64,000 bases of DNA from Cytidiella melzeri (Eukaryota; Basidiomycota; Agaricomycetes; Polyporales; Irpicaceae): positions 19,102 to 83,101 of the forward strand of contig JABYQR010000201.1 of the NCBI GenBank assembly GCA_022592445.1, given 5' to 3'. A model generated the notes under the pieces. That model saw only the letters and a list, made by a program, of their open reading frames with translations. It was not told the DNA's origin and searched no databases. Shown piece after piece: positions 22,580 through 33,900 of this stretch. Made by a program: the position numbers and the translations under genes. Within the stretch, counting starts at the first letter, position 1; each line of letters begins with the position of its first letter.

Positions 22580-22916
22580 CGAGCTGCAACTTGTAGTGGG
22601 AGCAGCCACTGCGGGAGCCTGAACGGTGAGTTGAGCTTGGGAAAGAACAGTGGTTATAGACTGCTCAAACTGCTGCTGTGTGAGCAACTGCTGTTGTGCA
22701 GCCTGAACCTGATGTTGAGCATCAAGAGCCTGCTGTTAGGCTTTCTGAAGCCAAGTGGTAAGGGAAGTGATAATTTGTTGAAGGGCATCAGCTACTCCAG
22801 CAGGAAGCTAATTTTGGAGGGTATCTATTCTGCACAAATGTATCAAACAAGATAAAATTGTGACAGCAGTATATCAGAGTGCGGTGATAATCCCTGTAAG
22901 TTGGAGAGGTTGAAAC

Positions 22917-23087
22917 TGTTAGAAGGCTATGAAAGTAGAGGAAAGTATTGAGAGAGTAAGACTGAGAGGGATCACACAGTGGGAGTTGGGGATCAAAAGT
23001 GCGTATCGTTGCATTGATCAGTTTAAGTCTTATATACGGTAACTACAGCGCTCGTACGTTGAGCGTCTAATTTAATATAGTCGAACA
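22917..23087 (-). repeat. copia-1 3' LTR
   Basis: 171 bases, TG..CA ends, paired with 27908-28078. Confidence 0.95.
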
Positions 23088-23094
23088 CTCCCCT

Positions 23095-26000
23095 TCAAGC
23101 ACGAATATGAAGTAGTTCATTGAAGTAGTTGAGTTTTTCGAGAGGTAGTGCTTTAGTAAGTGTATCAGCACGTTGATCGTTAGAAGATATATGATGAATA
23201 GTTATATACTTCTTGAGTACACAATTGCTGATGAAATTCTTACAAATTTCAAAGTGTTTAGTTCGTTGCGAATGTTGCTTGTCAGGTGAGCTAACAATGG
23301 CAATAGTTGATGCACTGTCAGTATACATTTAGACAGGATCCATAGTAAAGTTCAGTAGTTCGTCAATGAGTGCTTTTAGATATATAGCCTCAGTTGACGC
23401 ATGTGCTAAGGCATATAATTTGGCTTCGGTGACCGATAGTGTTACAAGTGAACCGCGCTTACTTGACCAAGAGATAAGCGAGTCATTGTATGTGAAGGTG
23501 TAGCCCATTATTGGTTTATTGCCGTATGTAGTCATACCGTCAGAATCAGCGTATCCGACAAGTGAAGTATTAGTAGTAGTTGCTTGGTTTCCTAGGACAA
23601 GCCAGTAATCGCACGTTCCCTTCAAGTATAGGTAACACTGTTTAGCTGCAGCAAAGTGTTCCTTAGAAGGGTCAGCTAAGTATCGTGCAAGTTGACCAGT
23701 GCAGTATGCAACGTCTGGTCGAGTACAGTCAGCGACGTATCGTAAACCACCGACTAAAGACATGTATTGTTTGATAGCGTCAGCGTCCTGACGAGGTTCT
23801 TTCGAGTCACAGGGGGATAAGTTGTGCTCGTGTATCATAGGAGTACGGCGTGTATGATCATGGTCAAAGTTGTTTCGTTTGAGTATAGTTTTAATATAAT
23901 CGCGTTGACGGAGCTTGATAACACCAGAGGCTTTGTCGTAATCGATCTCCATGCCAAGCATCCAGTGGATAGTACCACCGTTTGTTACTTCAACATGTTG
24001 TCTAAGTGCTATCTCGAATTGTTCAGCGACAACAGAAGTGATAGTACAGAGAGTAATATCGTCGACATGAACAGCGAGTATAAGTATTAGTTTGTCTCCC
24101 CTGTAAAGGTAGAAGACAGCGTTATCGTAGTCTGAACACTTGAGTCCAAGTTGGAAAAGTATATCGCATAGTACCTTGTACCAGCGACGTCCGGCTTGTT
24201 TAAGGCCGTAGATAGTTTTGCGTAGTTTAAGTACCCAGCCCTTAGGCAAGTTGGGCAGTAAGTCGCCTGGCGGCGGACAAAGATAAAGATCTTCATCATT
24301 GTTAATTTTACCGTATAAGTAAGCGGACTTAACATCGAGTTGGTTAATCTCGAAGTGTAGTGAAGCCGCAAGTGTAAGTATGAGTCGCATAGAACTCATG
24401 CGTGCGACTGGAGCGAACAAGTCGTTTGCATAGTAATCAATACCATCACGCTGAGAGTATCCTTGCGCAACAAGTCTTGACTTGAGTTTAGTAACTTTGC
24501 CATGTTCGTACTTGGTCTTGTAGACGAAGCGAGAACCAGTAATGTTGGCATTTGGCGGCGGGATACAGTATTCCCAAGTGCCGAGTTGTTCTAGTGTATC
24601 AACCTCAAGTTTCATAGACTTAAACCAATCGTCTTTGAGAGGGTGATTAAGTACATCTTTGAAAGTGACAGGGTCACCGACGTCCTCAGCATAGTAAGCG
24701 TTAAACTCAGTTAAGTAGAAAGCAATGTTAGTGTCTACTTCGTCGTAGTTTAGACCACGAGCTTTACGCAATAGTTGAGGAGTTCTGTTGGAACGCCTTG
24801 GACCAGTAGGGTCAGGCTCGTCGATTTCCATTGGTTCTATGTGAGGGTTGTCCTCAAGTTCAAGTTGTTTTTCAGCAGTAAGTTTTTTGACATTTGGCTC
24901 TTTCTCCCCTTCAATTTGTATTGTAGAGTCAACAAATTGCAAGTTACGCTCAATACGCTCAACTCCAAAACGTTGTCCAAAGTAAACGTAGTGATCTTTA
25001 GAGTGTTCAGTGAAGCCTATCCAGACTCCCCTTTTACCCTTAGATGCTAGTTTATTTGTGCGATATTCGTCGTATACGATGCACGGCTGACCGAAGACTT
25101 GAAGTCCATCAAGGTTAGCATCTGTGCCATATCGCTTAAAGTAAGGAGTTTTGTAGTTAAGTATAGTACGAGGAGAACGATTGTACACATACATCGCGTA
25201 TAATGCAGCGTACCACCATAGTCGATTTGGTAAAGATGCAGTATACAGGTTTACTCGAATCAAGTTCATAATAGTTTGATGTACACGCTCAGCAACACCG
25301 TTTTGCTGAGGAGTATCATGTACAGTAAGACGTAGTATAGTTCCTTGAGTTTCAAGTAAGCAGTCATAGCTTTACTGGTAAAGACACCGTCGTTATCGGC
25401 TTGAAGTATCTTGACACGAATACCACATTGCGTCAACAGTTCAGTAGAGAAAATGACCCATTGAGTATAGGCGTCATCTTTAGTCACTAGTGGTGCCAGT
25501 ACTAACCATCTAGTAGCATCGTCGACGATAGTCAACCAGTATTTATGTTTACCAGTAATTGACGCTGTGGGTAGAGGCCCAAAGATGTCAATATGAAAGT
25601 GATCTCCGAAAGCTTCAGATAACGATGAAGAACAAAGTTTAGGTACGGTATTGCGATGGATATTGTTAAGTAAACAATCCTCGCACGGAGTTTCAGTATG
25701 GTCAGTTATATGATCAGTAATGATTGACGAAGTTTGAAGTAGTTTCTTGATCATGAAGTAACTGAGATGACCGAGTTTTTTATGTAGTTCGAGTAAAGTA
25801 ATGCCAGTTCTATGCACGCTTGGTAAAGAAGTCACTCGAGTTGATGATAGCATGTATAAATTGTTTGATTTTCTAACTACAGCCACACAAGTCGAGTTTG
25901 AGTCGTATATAGTACAAAGATTGTTATAGAAAGTAAAACAATACTCAGAGTCCAATTTTCGAACACTGATTAAAGTAAAAGGTAGTGTTGAGTTGAAGTA

Positions 26001-27903
26001 GACGTTCCTTAGCAAGAGTTCAGTAAGCTTACCACTTTCCTGCTCTACCTCGAGTACCATGTCACCAGCGAGTTTCAAAACTAGTTGTTCTGAGTTGGCA
26101 ACAGTCAGTACAATAGTTGGTACGGAGTGGACGTTGAAAAGTGAGTCTCAATACGGCGTACAGTGTATAGTCGCGCCAGTATCAAGAATATGTACCGACT
26201 CGTCTGTTGACGAAGTCGCATACAGTGGAAGTAGAGTAGGAAAAGTAGTAGTAGTAAGTGAAGTACTCACGTGCATAGTGACGTCGGACTCAGAGAGAGC
26301 CGACACCCACGCGCTCTGGTTGCGACAAGGAGTAGTGGTTGACGGACCAGCGACAGCGGCGGCAGCAGTGGCAGCTTTGCCCTTGGCACCAGCAGCAACG
26401 GACTTCCGGGTGATACCCTTCCTCTTCATTGCCTCCTTGGACTTCTCTGTCCAGGGCGAAGGGCAAGTAGGCGTCGTGTGGCCTGTCTCGTTGCAGTTGT
26501 AACACTTCATCTTTGAAGTGTCACGGACGGACTTCTCCTTAGAGTAAGGAGCGGCGGCCGCACGAGCAGAGGAAGTGGCTTTCGCTGGACGTTCGACACA
26601 TTTGTTGACTGCTGGCGACGCGGCGGATGAACCACCAGCGGGCCTATCGCGAGGGACGAGGGTTGACGAACCCTTGGACCGAGAGCGGTCGAGTGGATGA
26701 GCGAGTTGCCAACTGTGGAAGTCGCGGCGGAGCTCAACGCTCAGGGAGATGGGGTTGTAATCGTACTTCTCGCCCACAGGAGTACGAGAACGTACGCCAG
26801 CCTTGTAGCTAGCGCGAGTATGCGCATAGGCGGGGGGAATGATGCCGACGAGGGCGGAGTAGAAGATGTGTTGAGGAAATTCGATACCCTTAGACAAAAT
26901 CTTCGAGTAGAGGTTGTGCGCATCATCAAGGAGTTTGTCCATTTCGTGGACAGGACGGCGGAGGGAGAATAGTTGGAAGATTTTGTTCGCGTCCGACATA
27001 GTGGAAGTCGGTTCGAAACGTTCGGAGAGTTTCTCCATGAGTCTGTGAGGCGCGGTCTCGTTGAGATAGTTCGCCATCACGGAGTCCGCGATGTGTCCCG
27101 CGAGGACGTTGAAGACGGCCCGTTGGACCTCTTGAGGAATGGTCAGACCACCCCTGTAGCTGTAGAAATCGACGATAGTCGACATCGCAGTATCGACGCG
27201 GAATTTCCACATCGGCCAGGTATCAGGACCTGTGAGTTTGCCAACGTCTGCGAAGGCTTTGTGAACGTCGCTAAGCGACATAGTATACTCCACATCGTGC
27301 TTTGGAGGCACGGAAAGGAGAGAGGACACTGCTCGCGCAGAGTCAGTGGGGCCAGATGGCGAGGGGACGGTGCACGACGGGCTCTGGGCAGTTTTCCCCT
27401 TCGCCTTTCATGCGCCTCGTTGTTGTCCATAGGATCGTCGCTGTCATCTGACAATGGCTTAGTGGTGTGACGGCGAGCAAAGTCGTCGCGGAGAGTGTCG
27501 AATGGAGTGCGACGGCGATCAGATGGGGGTGCTGAGACTCGTTGTGATGCCGTGATGCGGGCAGTGGGTGGTCGACGGCGGCAGAGGTAGTAGGGACGTT
27601 GTGGTGGTCGGAAGGTGCAGCAGAAGGTGCAGGACCTGGGGTACCAGCACAAGAAGCGGAAGACATTGTAGGTTGTTGAGTAGGAGGAGTAGGAGCAGGA
27701 GGAGGAGTTGGAGTAGGAGTGAAGACAGGGGTACGTCTCCTGCGAGTGGTACGAGGGATAGTGCCTCGAAGAAAGACGGTTTGGTGTCGTTCGCGCGTAG
27801 AACAACGAGGTTGAGGCTGATCAGTGGGATCAGAGCTCATCAACTGGTGGGCAGTGAGTGCAGAGAGTAATGTGAGTGAGGTAAAGAGCTTATCGGGGCT
27901 CAT
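23095..27903 (-). pseudogene. copia-1 gag-pol, interrupted
   Basis: Gag-protease reads from about 27329 to 26148 with a CCHC knuckle CYNCNETGHTTPTC and the protease motif ILDTGAT. Integrase (25266-26078) has the HLSYFMIK and HIDIFGPL stretches, and reverse transcriptase (23329-25269) has AVHVDDITL. RNase H ends at 23095 (YTDSASTIAIVSS). Breaks seen: an in-frame TGA at 26148-26150 between protease and integrase; a one-base frame change near 25345 within integrase; an in-frame TAA at 23329-23331 before the RNase H tail; and frame changes in the Pro-rich N-terminal Gag (27330-27903). The TGA could in principle be a readthrough site, but the other breaks indicate an inactive copy. Confidence 0.9.
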
Positions 27904-27907
27904 AACC
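27894..27907 (-). promoter_or_regulatory. copia-1 primer binding site (half-tRNA type)
   Basis: Directly inside the 5' LTR the minus strand reads GGTTATGAGCCCCG. Its first 12 bases are complementary to GGGCTCATAACC, the anticodon stem-loop of eukaryotic initiator tRNA-Met, not to a tRNA 3' end. Priming by an internally cut tRNA is known for Drosophila copia and yeast Ty5. The ATG inside this site is also the first ATG of the Gag region. Confidence 0.65.
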
Positions 27908-28078
27908 TGTTAGAAGGCTATGAAAGTAGAGGAAAGTATTGAGAGAGTAAGACTGAGAGGGATCACACAGTGGGAGTTGGGGATCAAAAGTGCGTATCGT
28001 TGCATTGATCAGTTTAAGTCTTATATACGGTAACTACGGCGCTCGTACGTTGAGCGTCTAATTTAATATAGTCGAACA
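27908..28078 (-). repeat. copia-1 5' LTR
   Basis: 171 bases, nearly identical to the 3' LTR; followed outside by GAAAC, the right target duplication. Confidence 0.95.
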
Positions 28079-28083
28079 GAAAC

Positions 28084-29130
28084 AGTTGTTACATATAGTA
28101 CAATATTCAAACACAACAATAATCGACTACGGTAATTGGAAGAACAAATAATTGGGTCAAACCTGGATAAGCTAGTTGTACAACACATAGCTAGGGTTTG
28201 ATGTCATAGATACCACTCACATGGACTTCTATTGTTCTTTTGCTGTTGGTCTCTTTATGGCAGAGTGTTCTGACAGGTGTGGGAACTGAATACAATAATT
28301 GGTCTCCTTTTAGATAGATTCTCTCACAGGTAGAGGTCTTGGCAGAGTCCAGACAATAGCTATTGTTCTTGTTTAGGTAGTTCTATTGTTCTTGCTTCCC
28401 CACACAGCTTCATGCCAAGCCTGGTCTGTGCACAGGCTCTGAAGTCTGTATAAGCAGCTGCATGTATGCTTCTAGCCCCCCATCTCAACCTCTTGGTCTT
28501 TACTGGGCTAGACATCTGAATAAGGTCTATAGCTGGTGAAGACATTGTGCTACACACCTGCCACCACCTCGTCGTCGTCTTCCACTTCGTGTCCCTGTTT
28601 GTCACGTTGAGCCCCATCTCTGTGTCAGTCATGTGACTTTAGTTGGGTGTTTATGCAATCAGATTGCATGATCTTGCATGAACTGTGGTCTTCAACACTA
28701 CCTCCTTGTTCTTTGTCTTGCCTCCTTCATGTTGCGCATCAACCTTACTTTACATAGAGACACACTCGCTATTTAACAATTAACCCACAGTATGTGTGCT
28801 ACATAGGGGAGCTGAGCTTGTAAGCATGACGATTCCGGACCGTACGGCAAGCATGTAGGATTAGTCTTGTGGGAGGTCCAGGTGCGACATGAGTACCAAC
28901 TTAAATCATATTGTCCGCGAACAGGCAAAAAGTCCAATACGAGGGGGCGCACCTCTAACTAACTTCTAGACCACTGTGCGACCAAGCGAGTACCTACTCC
29001 AACGAACCGCCAACTCTGAAAAGGCTATCTAGTCTAGTAAGCGTGTGCGATATGACGGGGGGTGAAGGAAACGCATGTGCACAAGGAGCTATATCTATAT
29101 ATACAACACGCCTTTTTGAAAAATAGGGGG
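28084..29130. other. Repeat-like sequence right of copia-1, no gene
   Basis: The strip has several ATTGTTCT/ACAATAG-type units like those inside the family B LTRs and may hold diverged LTR or leader sequence of the Gag element that copia-1 landed in. A 90-codon minus frame (28360-28632) has no support. Confidence 0.4.
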
Positions 29131-29135
29131 GAGGG

Positions 29136-30068
29136 TTATGTCACATTCTGGCGTGGAACGGAGGGGAGGAGGTGCAGCGGAATTTGAGAGATTTGGAGAT
29201 TGGACTGCAAGGTTATATGAACAATTGAAAGGGCGTATGGGGGGCGTTGGAATCTTGAATCATGTACATGAGGATGGGCAGAACAGGGAAGTGTGCTGCG
29301 GAATGCGTGTCGTCTAGAAAGGGGCAGACAGTTCAGCGGCCTTGCAACAATTTGATCTTTGGTTTCTTCAAACTGCGACGCATAGCGAAAGCAAACTCCT
29401 ATCAGAATACAAATTGACGTAAGTGTCTGTAACACACGAGTCGACAGGGCAGGAGATAAAAAAAAGGTGGGGCGTACAACAACGAGGTCGGTGAAGCTCC
29501 TGCGCCTCACGAGCAAGGCCTTGCTCGAGCGATGAGGCTCAGCGAGCTGATGACATCCCCCTTCCCTGCTGTGTTCGGAAGTCTCCGTAGATTCCCCCTC
29601 ATCCTCGAGAGCCTCCTCGTCCTCCTCATCCACGACGGACTGAAATTGCGTTTAGTGGTCATCAACGGAAGAAAGTATGCGCGTCTGCGTTTACCAATGA
29701 TATACTCGGCCTGCTGTGATCAGTCCGCATGTCAATGGTTTTCTGCGTGAGAAGAAACGTGTGTGAGGGCAATGTACGAGCATATAATATTAATGATGAT
29801 GAAACCCGGAAAACACTCACCATCAAGTCGACTTTGCAATCGCGAGTTCGTCGAGGCAGACGACGTCCATACGGATGGTATCGTTCGCAGTACGTAGAAC
29901 GATAGCTGGGGAGACGGCTAGAGCACTGCAGCTGCGGAGGTGACTGAGCCTTGGCATAAGCCAAGGTCGGCAAAGCGTTTTCGGGAGTGCTTGAGGACAT
30001 GCCGCCGGGATGGATCCAACGGACGGTAGAGGTCTTTTGGCGACCCCAAGTGGTGATGGAGAGAGCAA
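29136..30068 (-). CDS. Possible spliced hypothetical gene, low confidence
   Basis: Minus-strand open stretches are separated by plausible introns: a GTGAGTG donor near 29820, a TCTCACGCAG acceptor near 29750, GTAAACG and TTTCAG borders around 29650-29700. A following frame carries an acidic segment VVDEEDEEALEDEGE. A possible start is at 30000 (MSSSTPENALPTLAYAKAQ) or upstream. I could not choose one consistent frame through all exons and recognise no family. It may be a small real gene or chance. Confidence 0.25.
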
Positions 30069-30204
30069 AAGAGCAACGAGAACGACAGACGACGAGGGAA
30101 AGGAAAGGAGGGAGGTCGGACGGAAAAAGGTCAGAACGAGAAGAGCGGTAAGTCGGATATCAGAGCGAAAGATGAAAAGGAGCGTGGACGATCAGCAGCT
30201 TTGA

Positions 30205-31600
30205 GGGCTGTGGGGCCGGAAGACGGGCCAGCTAAGACTGGATTTTAGTGTCCTTCTGGTGATACAGCTACCCCGCTCAGTCTACCACCGCCAACCAGCT
30301 GTCGCCTGGCCTCGAAAGGGTTCGGAATGAACGGGGTTGGAGAGCGACAGCATGTATATAGAGGTGCCTAGACATAATAAGCATCGACCTCAGGGCCGCG
30401 AAAGTCAGCGTAGCGTGAGATTACATGGCTCTTACGTGTCATGCCATGTTTAGCCTTGTGCGCCTAGAGCTGAAAGAGACATAACAGGCATGTCAGGCGA
30501 CTCTGATGGTCAAGGATGACTCGGCGTGAGTATGGTTACAGAACTGTCGCCCATTGGGATGTTGCGGCCGTGGGATTGCGCCAAGGGTGAGGTGGCTTGA
30601 ACAGCCCTGAAAGCTTGCTCGCAGCCACCATCTTCCAGGAAGCACGAACTATACCACCCTGGGAAACGACGAGCCGCGGAGAGTGGAGCCTTTCGTGTCC
30701 TTTTGGTTATTTTGACCATACGGGGGTTGCGTCGATAGAGAGGCCACGTCAGGATTGGGCGACGGCAGATTGACCTGGAAACGCGTCCAGCGCCCTTCCT
30801 CTCTCATCAGCGAGGTGCAGACTGACCTCGTTGATGGGAGAAGTTGACATATAAGACGTGGGTCCGCCACCGTCTGCCCCGGGAAAAAAGAGACATGAAG
30901 AAGCCCGTGGTTTCTCCATGAATCTCCATATCGTCGGACTCTATAAATCCGTACTTCAGACGCACAGAGTGCGTAATTCCTGTATGATGTGATATGTTAC
31001 GTAGTGAGCCTCACTTGATTATGTTGGTGCTCGTGTCAGTTAGCTGGACCGAACTGATCAAAGAAGACGGCGCAATGAGTCAGGGCCAAGACAGATTGTC
31101 TCACTGTCATGTACCCTGTCAATGAACCACTCAAGTACCGTGGGTAGGTCCCTCTCGATGCCGCTCGCGATGCAGACTAGGCCAGAAAAGGATCAAAGCA
31201 CGTCGAAACGTACCAATTGCTTTTGGATAACTCATTGTATTTCTGGTTCGCTCTCCATCGACCGCGTGCAGCAAATCAAAAGCATCTCGCTAGTGAACAC
31301 GAGCCTAAAGACTTGTTTTTGGTAGCGTCTCAGCAACGGAGACTAAATCCATTCGCAGAAGGCTTACCGCACCCACAAAGACACATACGGACACTCTCAC
31401 TGGCTGGACGGGCACTTTTGGAAGTCTGCCTACGAGTACCGGGACGTTCGCCGCCATGGGGAAATCTTGCTACTTATTCTACCCTCGCCGCAAGGCATAT
31501 CTAAACTCACGACGAGGCTAGGTTTATCTCCAGACGACGTCTTTATTCCTTCAGCCTGAGGGAGAGAAGCAAGTAGCGAACGAAGGCCAGTGAGACGTCG
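30205..31600. other. Intergenic, nothing recognised
   Basis: Only short, unsupported frames on both strands; no repeats, RNA genes or splice-consistent exons were identified. Confidence 0.4.
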
Positions 31601-32205
31601 ATGGTGGACGAAAGCAAAGGAGCGGAAGACGGTGTGGCCGGAGTGGGAACACCGCACACCGACGCTCCTGGCTCTGATCCGTCCATCTCGGCCGGCGGTA
31701 CGTTTTGTCCTCCAGCTAAGGGTGAGCACCCTCTGCGTACTCCTCTTCTGTCACACAAATCTCCTCGCTCTCCTCTCGAGGATTTTGCGACGTCTGCGAA
31801 CGGCGTTCGTAAGAGACTTACCGCTTCGTATGGATTACATGACCACAACAACCCCGCTGACTCCAGCTTAACGAAGCACCGAAACGTGCTCTGAAGTCAG
31901 GTGTCTCGATCCTTAGGACTACACCTGGCTCTGTTGAAACCTCGAGCACGTTTTCTCACAATTTCACTGCAAGGTGGCAAACACCATTTTTGCAATCAAT
32001 CCAAGTATCACTAGTAGGAAATCCACCGTGGTCCAACAACGTTGCAGCTGTGCAAGCAAACAACGCAAGGCCGCGGCTGGTGCTGCCGTTTTCCGCTTCG
32101 TCTACAAATGTCCCTCGAACTTCTATGTCCTCTCGTTGTCCGTCACCTTTGGCAACGTCTGGTGGTCCAGCATCTGCCAATGTCGAAACCATATCATTCC
32201 TGTAA
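31601..32205 (+). CDS. Possible small gene of uncertain structure
   Basis: A 97-codon frame opens at 31601 (MVDESKGAEDGVAGVG, later SHKSPRSPLEDFATSANG) and a second open stretch runs through 31900-32205 (VETSSTFSHNFTARW, SVLVG-like and Ser/Pro-rich). A good GTAAGA donor near 31810 and a CTCCAG acceptor near 31868 lie between them, but they do not join these two frames in phase. No family is recognised. I list it because both parts have disordered-protein composition. Confidence 0.25.
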
Positions 32206-32340
32206 TTGTGCCTAGTCAATACAGAGTACTACCTGTCCGTGTTCAATCGGTCATCAGGTGCTCTTCTGCCAGATGATTCAAAGGGTAAACTCTCACCTAG
32301 CCTCTCCTGTCCTCCGAGTCTGCTCTCTGTCGCCCTCATT

Positions 32341-33585
32341 TCAAGGGTATTCAATCTGAGTGACCTGAGGCACACGTTCTTTCACCCAGCTCATACCGCT
32401 ATCGGTCACCTGAATGTACGGACCGAGGACAAGCGTGTGCAGCTTCGCCACCGGCGTTGGAGAATTAACCCTGTCGGTGAGTGCTTCGACCAGGGCCATG
32501 AGCAATTTGTCCGGCAAGTGGCATGCTGCGAGGCCCAACGTCGTTAATCGAGGGCAGAGTACACGGGGATCTTGTGACAATGCTTTAACAAGTGCATCGA
32601 CGCACGCGATGCCCGCTAGTTGCAAGCAATCCAGCGTAATCGCCTTGCGCATGAGGTTTGCAAGCGATTCAATAACTTCCAATGAAAAGAGTTCCGTGGT
32701 GAACTTATCGCACGAGAGTTTGATGGTCGCTAGACGAGGGACAACTCCGATGTCTATGAGGGCATTGATTATGGGGCTTAATTCCAAGGCAACGCAACGG
32801 AGCTCAAAAGAACGAAGGCTTGGTAAGGAAAGACGGTGCAGTAACGTAGCTGGTGTTGGATTGCCGTGTCCACTGAGACTAAGCTTCGTTAAATCGTGCA
32901 GCTCAATGCACGAGGGGAGCATACGAGGTGTGGGTGGAGGAAGAGATACTGTCGACTCGGAGTGATAGCACCTTAAGGAACAGGATTCTAGCTTCGGGTT
33001 GCGATGTAAAAGCCACAAGATATCAGGGCCTTTTACGAAAGGCCTAGATGTCAAATGACGTAACTCCGTGCAATGGTCCTCGAGTTGATCCCAGTCTAAT
33101 TCGCTTCGTATGCAGGACAGGGAGCGTAAACGCAGCTCGGAGGTGCCTGTAAACCAGGGGCCGCGACTAAATCGCATATCGAGATTGTCCAGGTTGGAGA
33201 TGACCCGCGGTGTCAGCTGCGGGAGGACAGAGCACAGATTCTGATTTGTCATGCAAGAGACCGACAGGGAGCGGAGATGATCCAGCGCAGCGTCGTTGAA
33301 GACGGCTAAGGCTACCTTAATATCTTCACCGTCTCCCTGGATGTGCAAGCCTCGTAATAGACCTTGATTACGAGATCGCCACAACTTCGCTTTCTCCACG
33401 GGTTTGTTTCCGCCCAGAAGTGTGAGCGTAGACCACAAGATCGGCGTAGACACGACGGCCTGACGCCAGCCTTGGCACACTTGTGCGAGGATGACAACGA
33501 ACCCGTGGTTCCCACAGACCACAAGCTCGAAGATAGCTAGAATGATCTCAAGTGGGAGAGCCTGAAAAAGCAGCTTCTGAGACAT
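32341..33585 (-). CDS. F-box protein with leucine-rich C-terminal region, single exon
   Basis: Likely substrate-recognition subunit of an SCF ubiquitin ligase. The N-terminus has an F-box, roughly residues 5-50 (FQALPLEIILAIFELV, VCQGWRQAVVSTPILWSTL). The remainder consists of irregular Leu-rich segments such as LDNLDMRFS, LRLRSLSCIRSELDW, LTKLSLSGHGN and LTTLGLAACHLP, as in the large F-box/LRR families of agaricomycetes. I take the start at 33585 (MSQKLLFQALP) rather than an in-frame ATG 18 codons upstream, because the F-box normally lies close to the N-terminus. Length is then 414 residues. Its target is unknown. Confidence 0.85.
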   Translation of the reverse strand: MSQKLLFQALPLEIILAIFELVVCGNHGFVVILAQVCQGWRQAVVSTPILWSTLTLLGGNKPVEKAKLWRSRNQGLLRGLHIQGDGEDIKVALAVFNDAALDHLRSLSVSCMTNQNLCSVLPQLTPRVISNLDNLDMRFSRGPWFTGTSELRLRSLSCIRSELDWDQLEDHCTELRHLTSRPFVKGPDILWLLHRNPKLESCSLRCYHSESTVSLPPPTPRMLPSCIELHDLTKLSLSGHGNPTPATLLHRLSLPSLRSFELRCVALELSPIINALIDIGVVPRLATIKLSCDKFTTELFSLEVIESLANLMRKAITLDCLQLAGIACVDALVKALSQDPRVLCPRLTTLGLAACHLPDKLLMALVEALTDRVNSPTPVAKLHTLVLGPYIQVTDSGMSWVKERVPQVTQIEYP

Positions 33586-33900
33586 AAGCCTATAGACATA
33601 TGTCAAAACAAGTCGAACACGACAACTTGAGAGTAGCAAACCTTCTGCTTATATGTGCGAGTGGACTTTTCGGGTGGTACTAGTGACCACCACTCACAAA
33701 CTAACGAGGGTGGAAAGATGGTCGTATTGACTGTTGAGAGAGGTCAAGACAAGAGTTCTCGTCGCGGTCGTCGTCGTTGAACGTTGAATGTGGAACTCGA
33801 CAACTCGAGACTACCATTATTACTACAAATGCAAACACAGTATATACGTAAAGAGACGCTGACCCGCTATACGTTCATCGCTCCTTGACCTCGAACCACC

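Larger units (their letters stand above)
20115..22860 (-). pseudogene. Decayed retrotransposon Gag fragment, split by nested LTRs
   Basis: The minus strand encodes capsid-like sequence (WYHSQRQQNAIPNNWTAFEA, then FQLLDASMFDTQMTYYNQ) and, near 20530-20570, a CCHC zinc knuckle CYNCNKHGHVALDC, which identifies a retroelement Gag of the Ty3/Gypsy-like type. The N-terminal Gln-rich part (QQQLLTQQQFEQS) continues at 22580-22860. Between them sits a solo LTR. Frame changes and stops are frequent. I see no protease, reverse transcriptase or integrase in frame with it, so it is a relic or a Gag-only non-autonomous element. Confidence 0.7.
22917..28078 (-). mobile_element. Ty1/copia LTR retrotransposon copia-1, structurally complete
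   Basis: A 5,162-base element with 171-base LTRs at 22917-23087 (3') and 27908-28078 (5'). Both begin TGTTAGAAGG and end GTCGAACA and differ by eye at one base (ACAGCG versus ACGGCG). The exact target duplication GAAAC lies at 22912-22916 and 28079-28083. A polypurine tract TTGAAGGGGAG (minus strand) abuts the 3' LTR, and a primer binding site abuts the 5' LTR. Domain order Gag, protease, integrase, reverse transcriptase, RNase H is that of Ty1/copia. The LTR match suggests a recent insertion although the coding region is broken. Confidence 0.95.
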
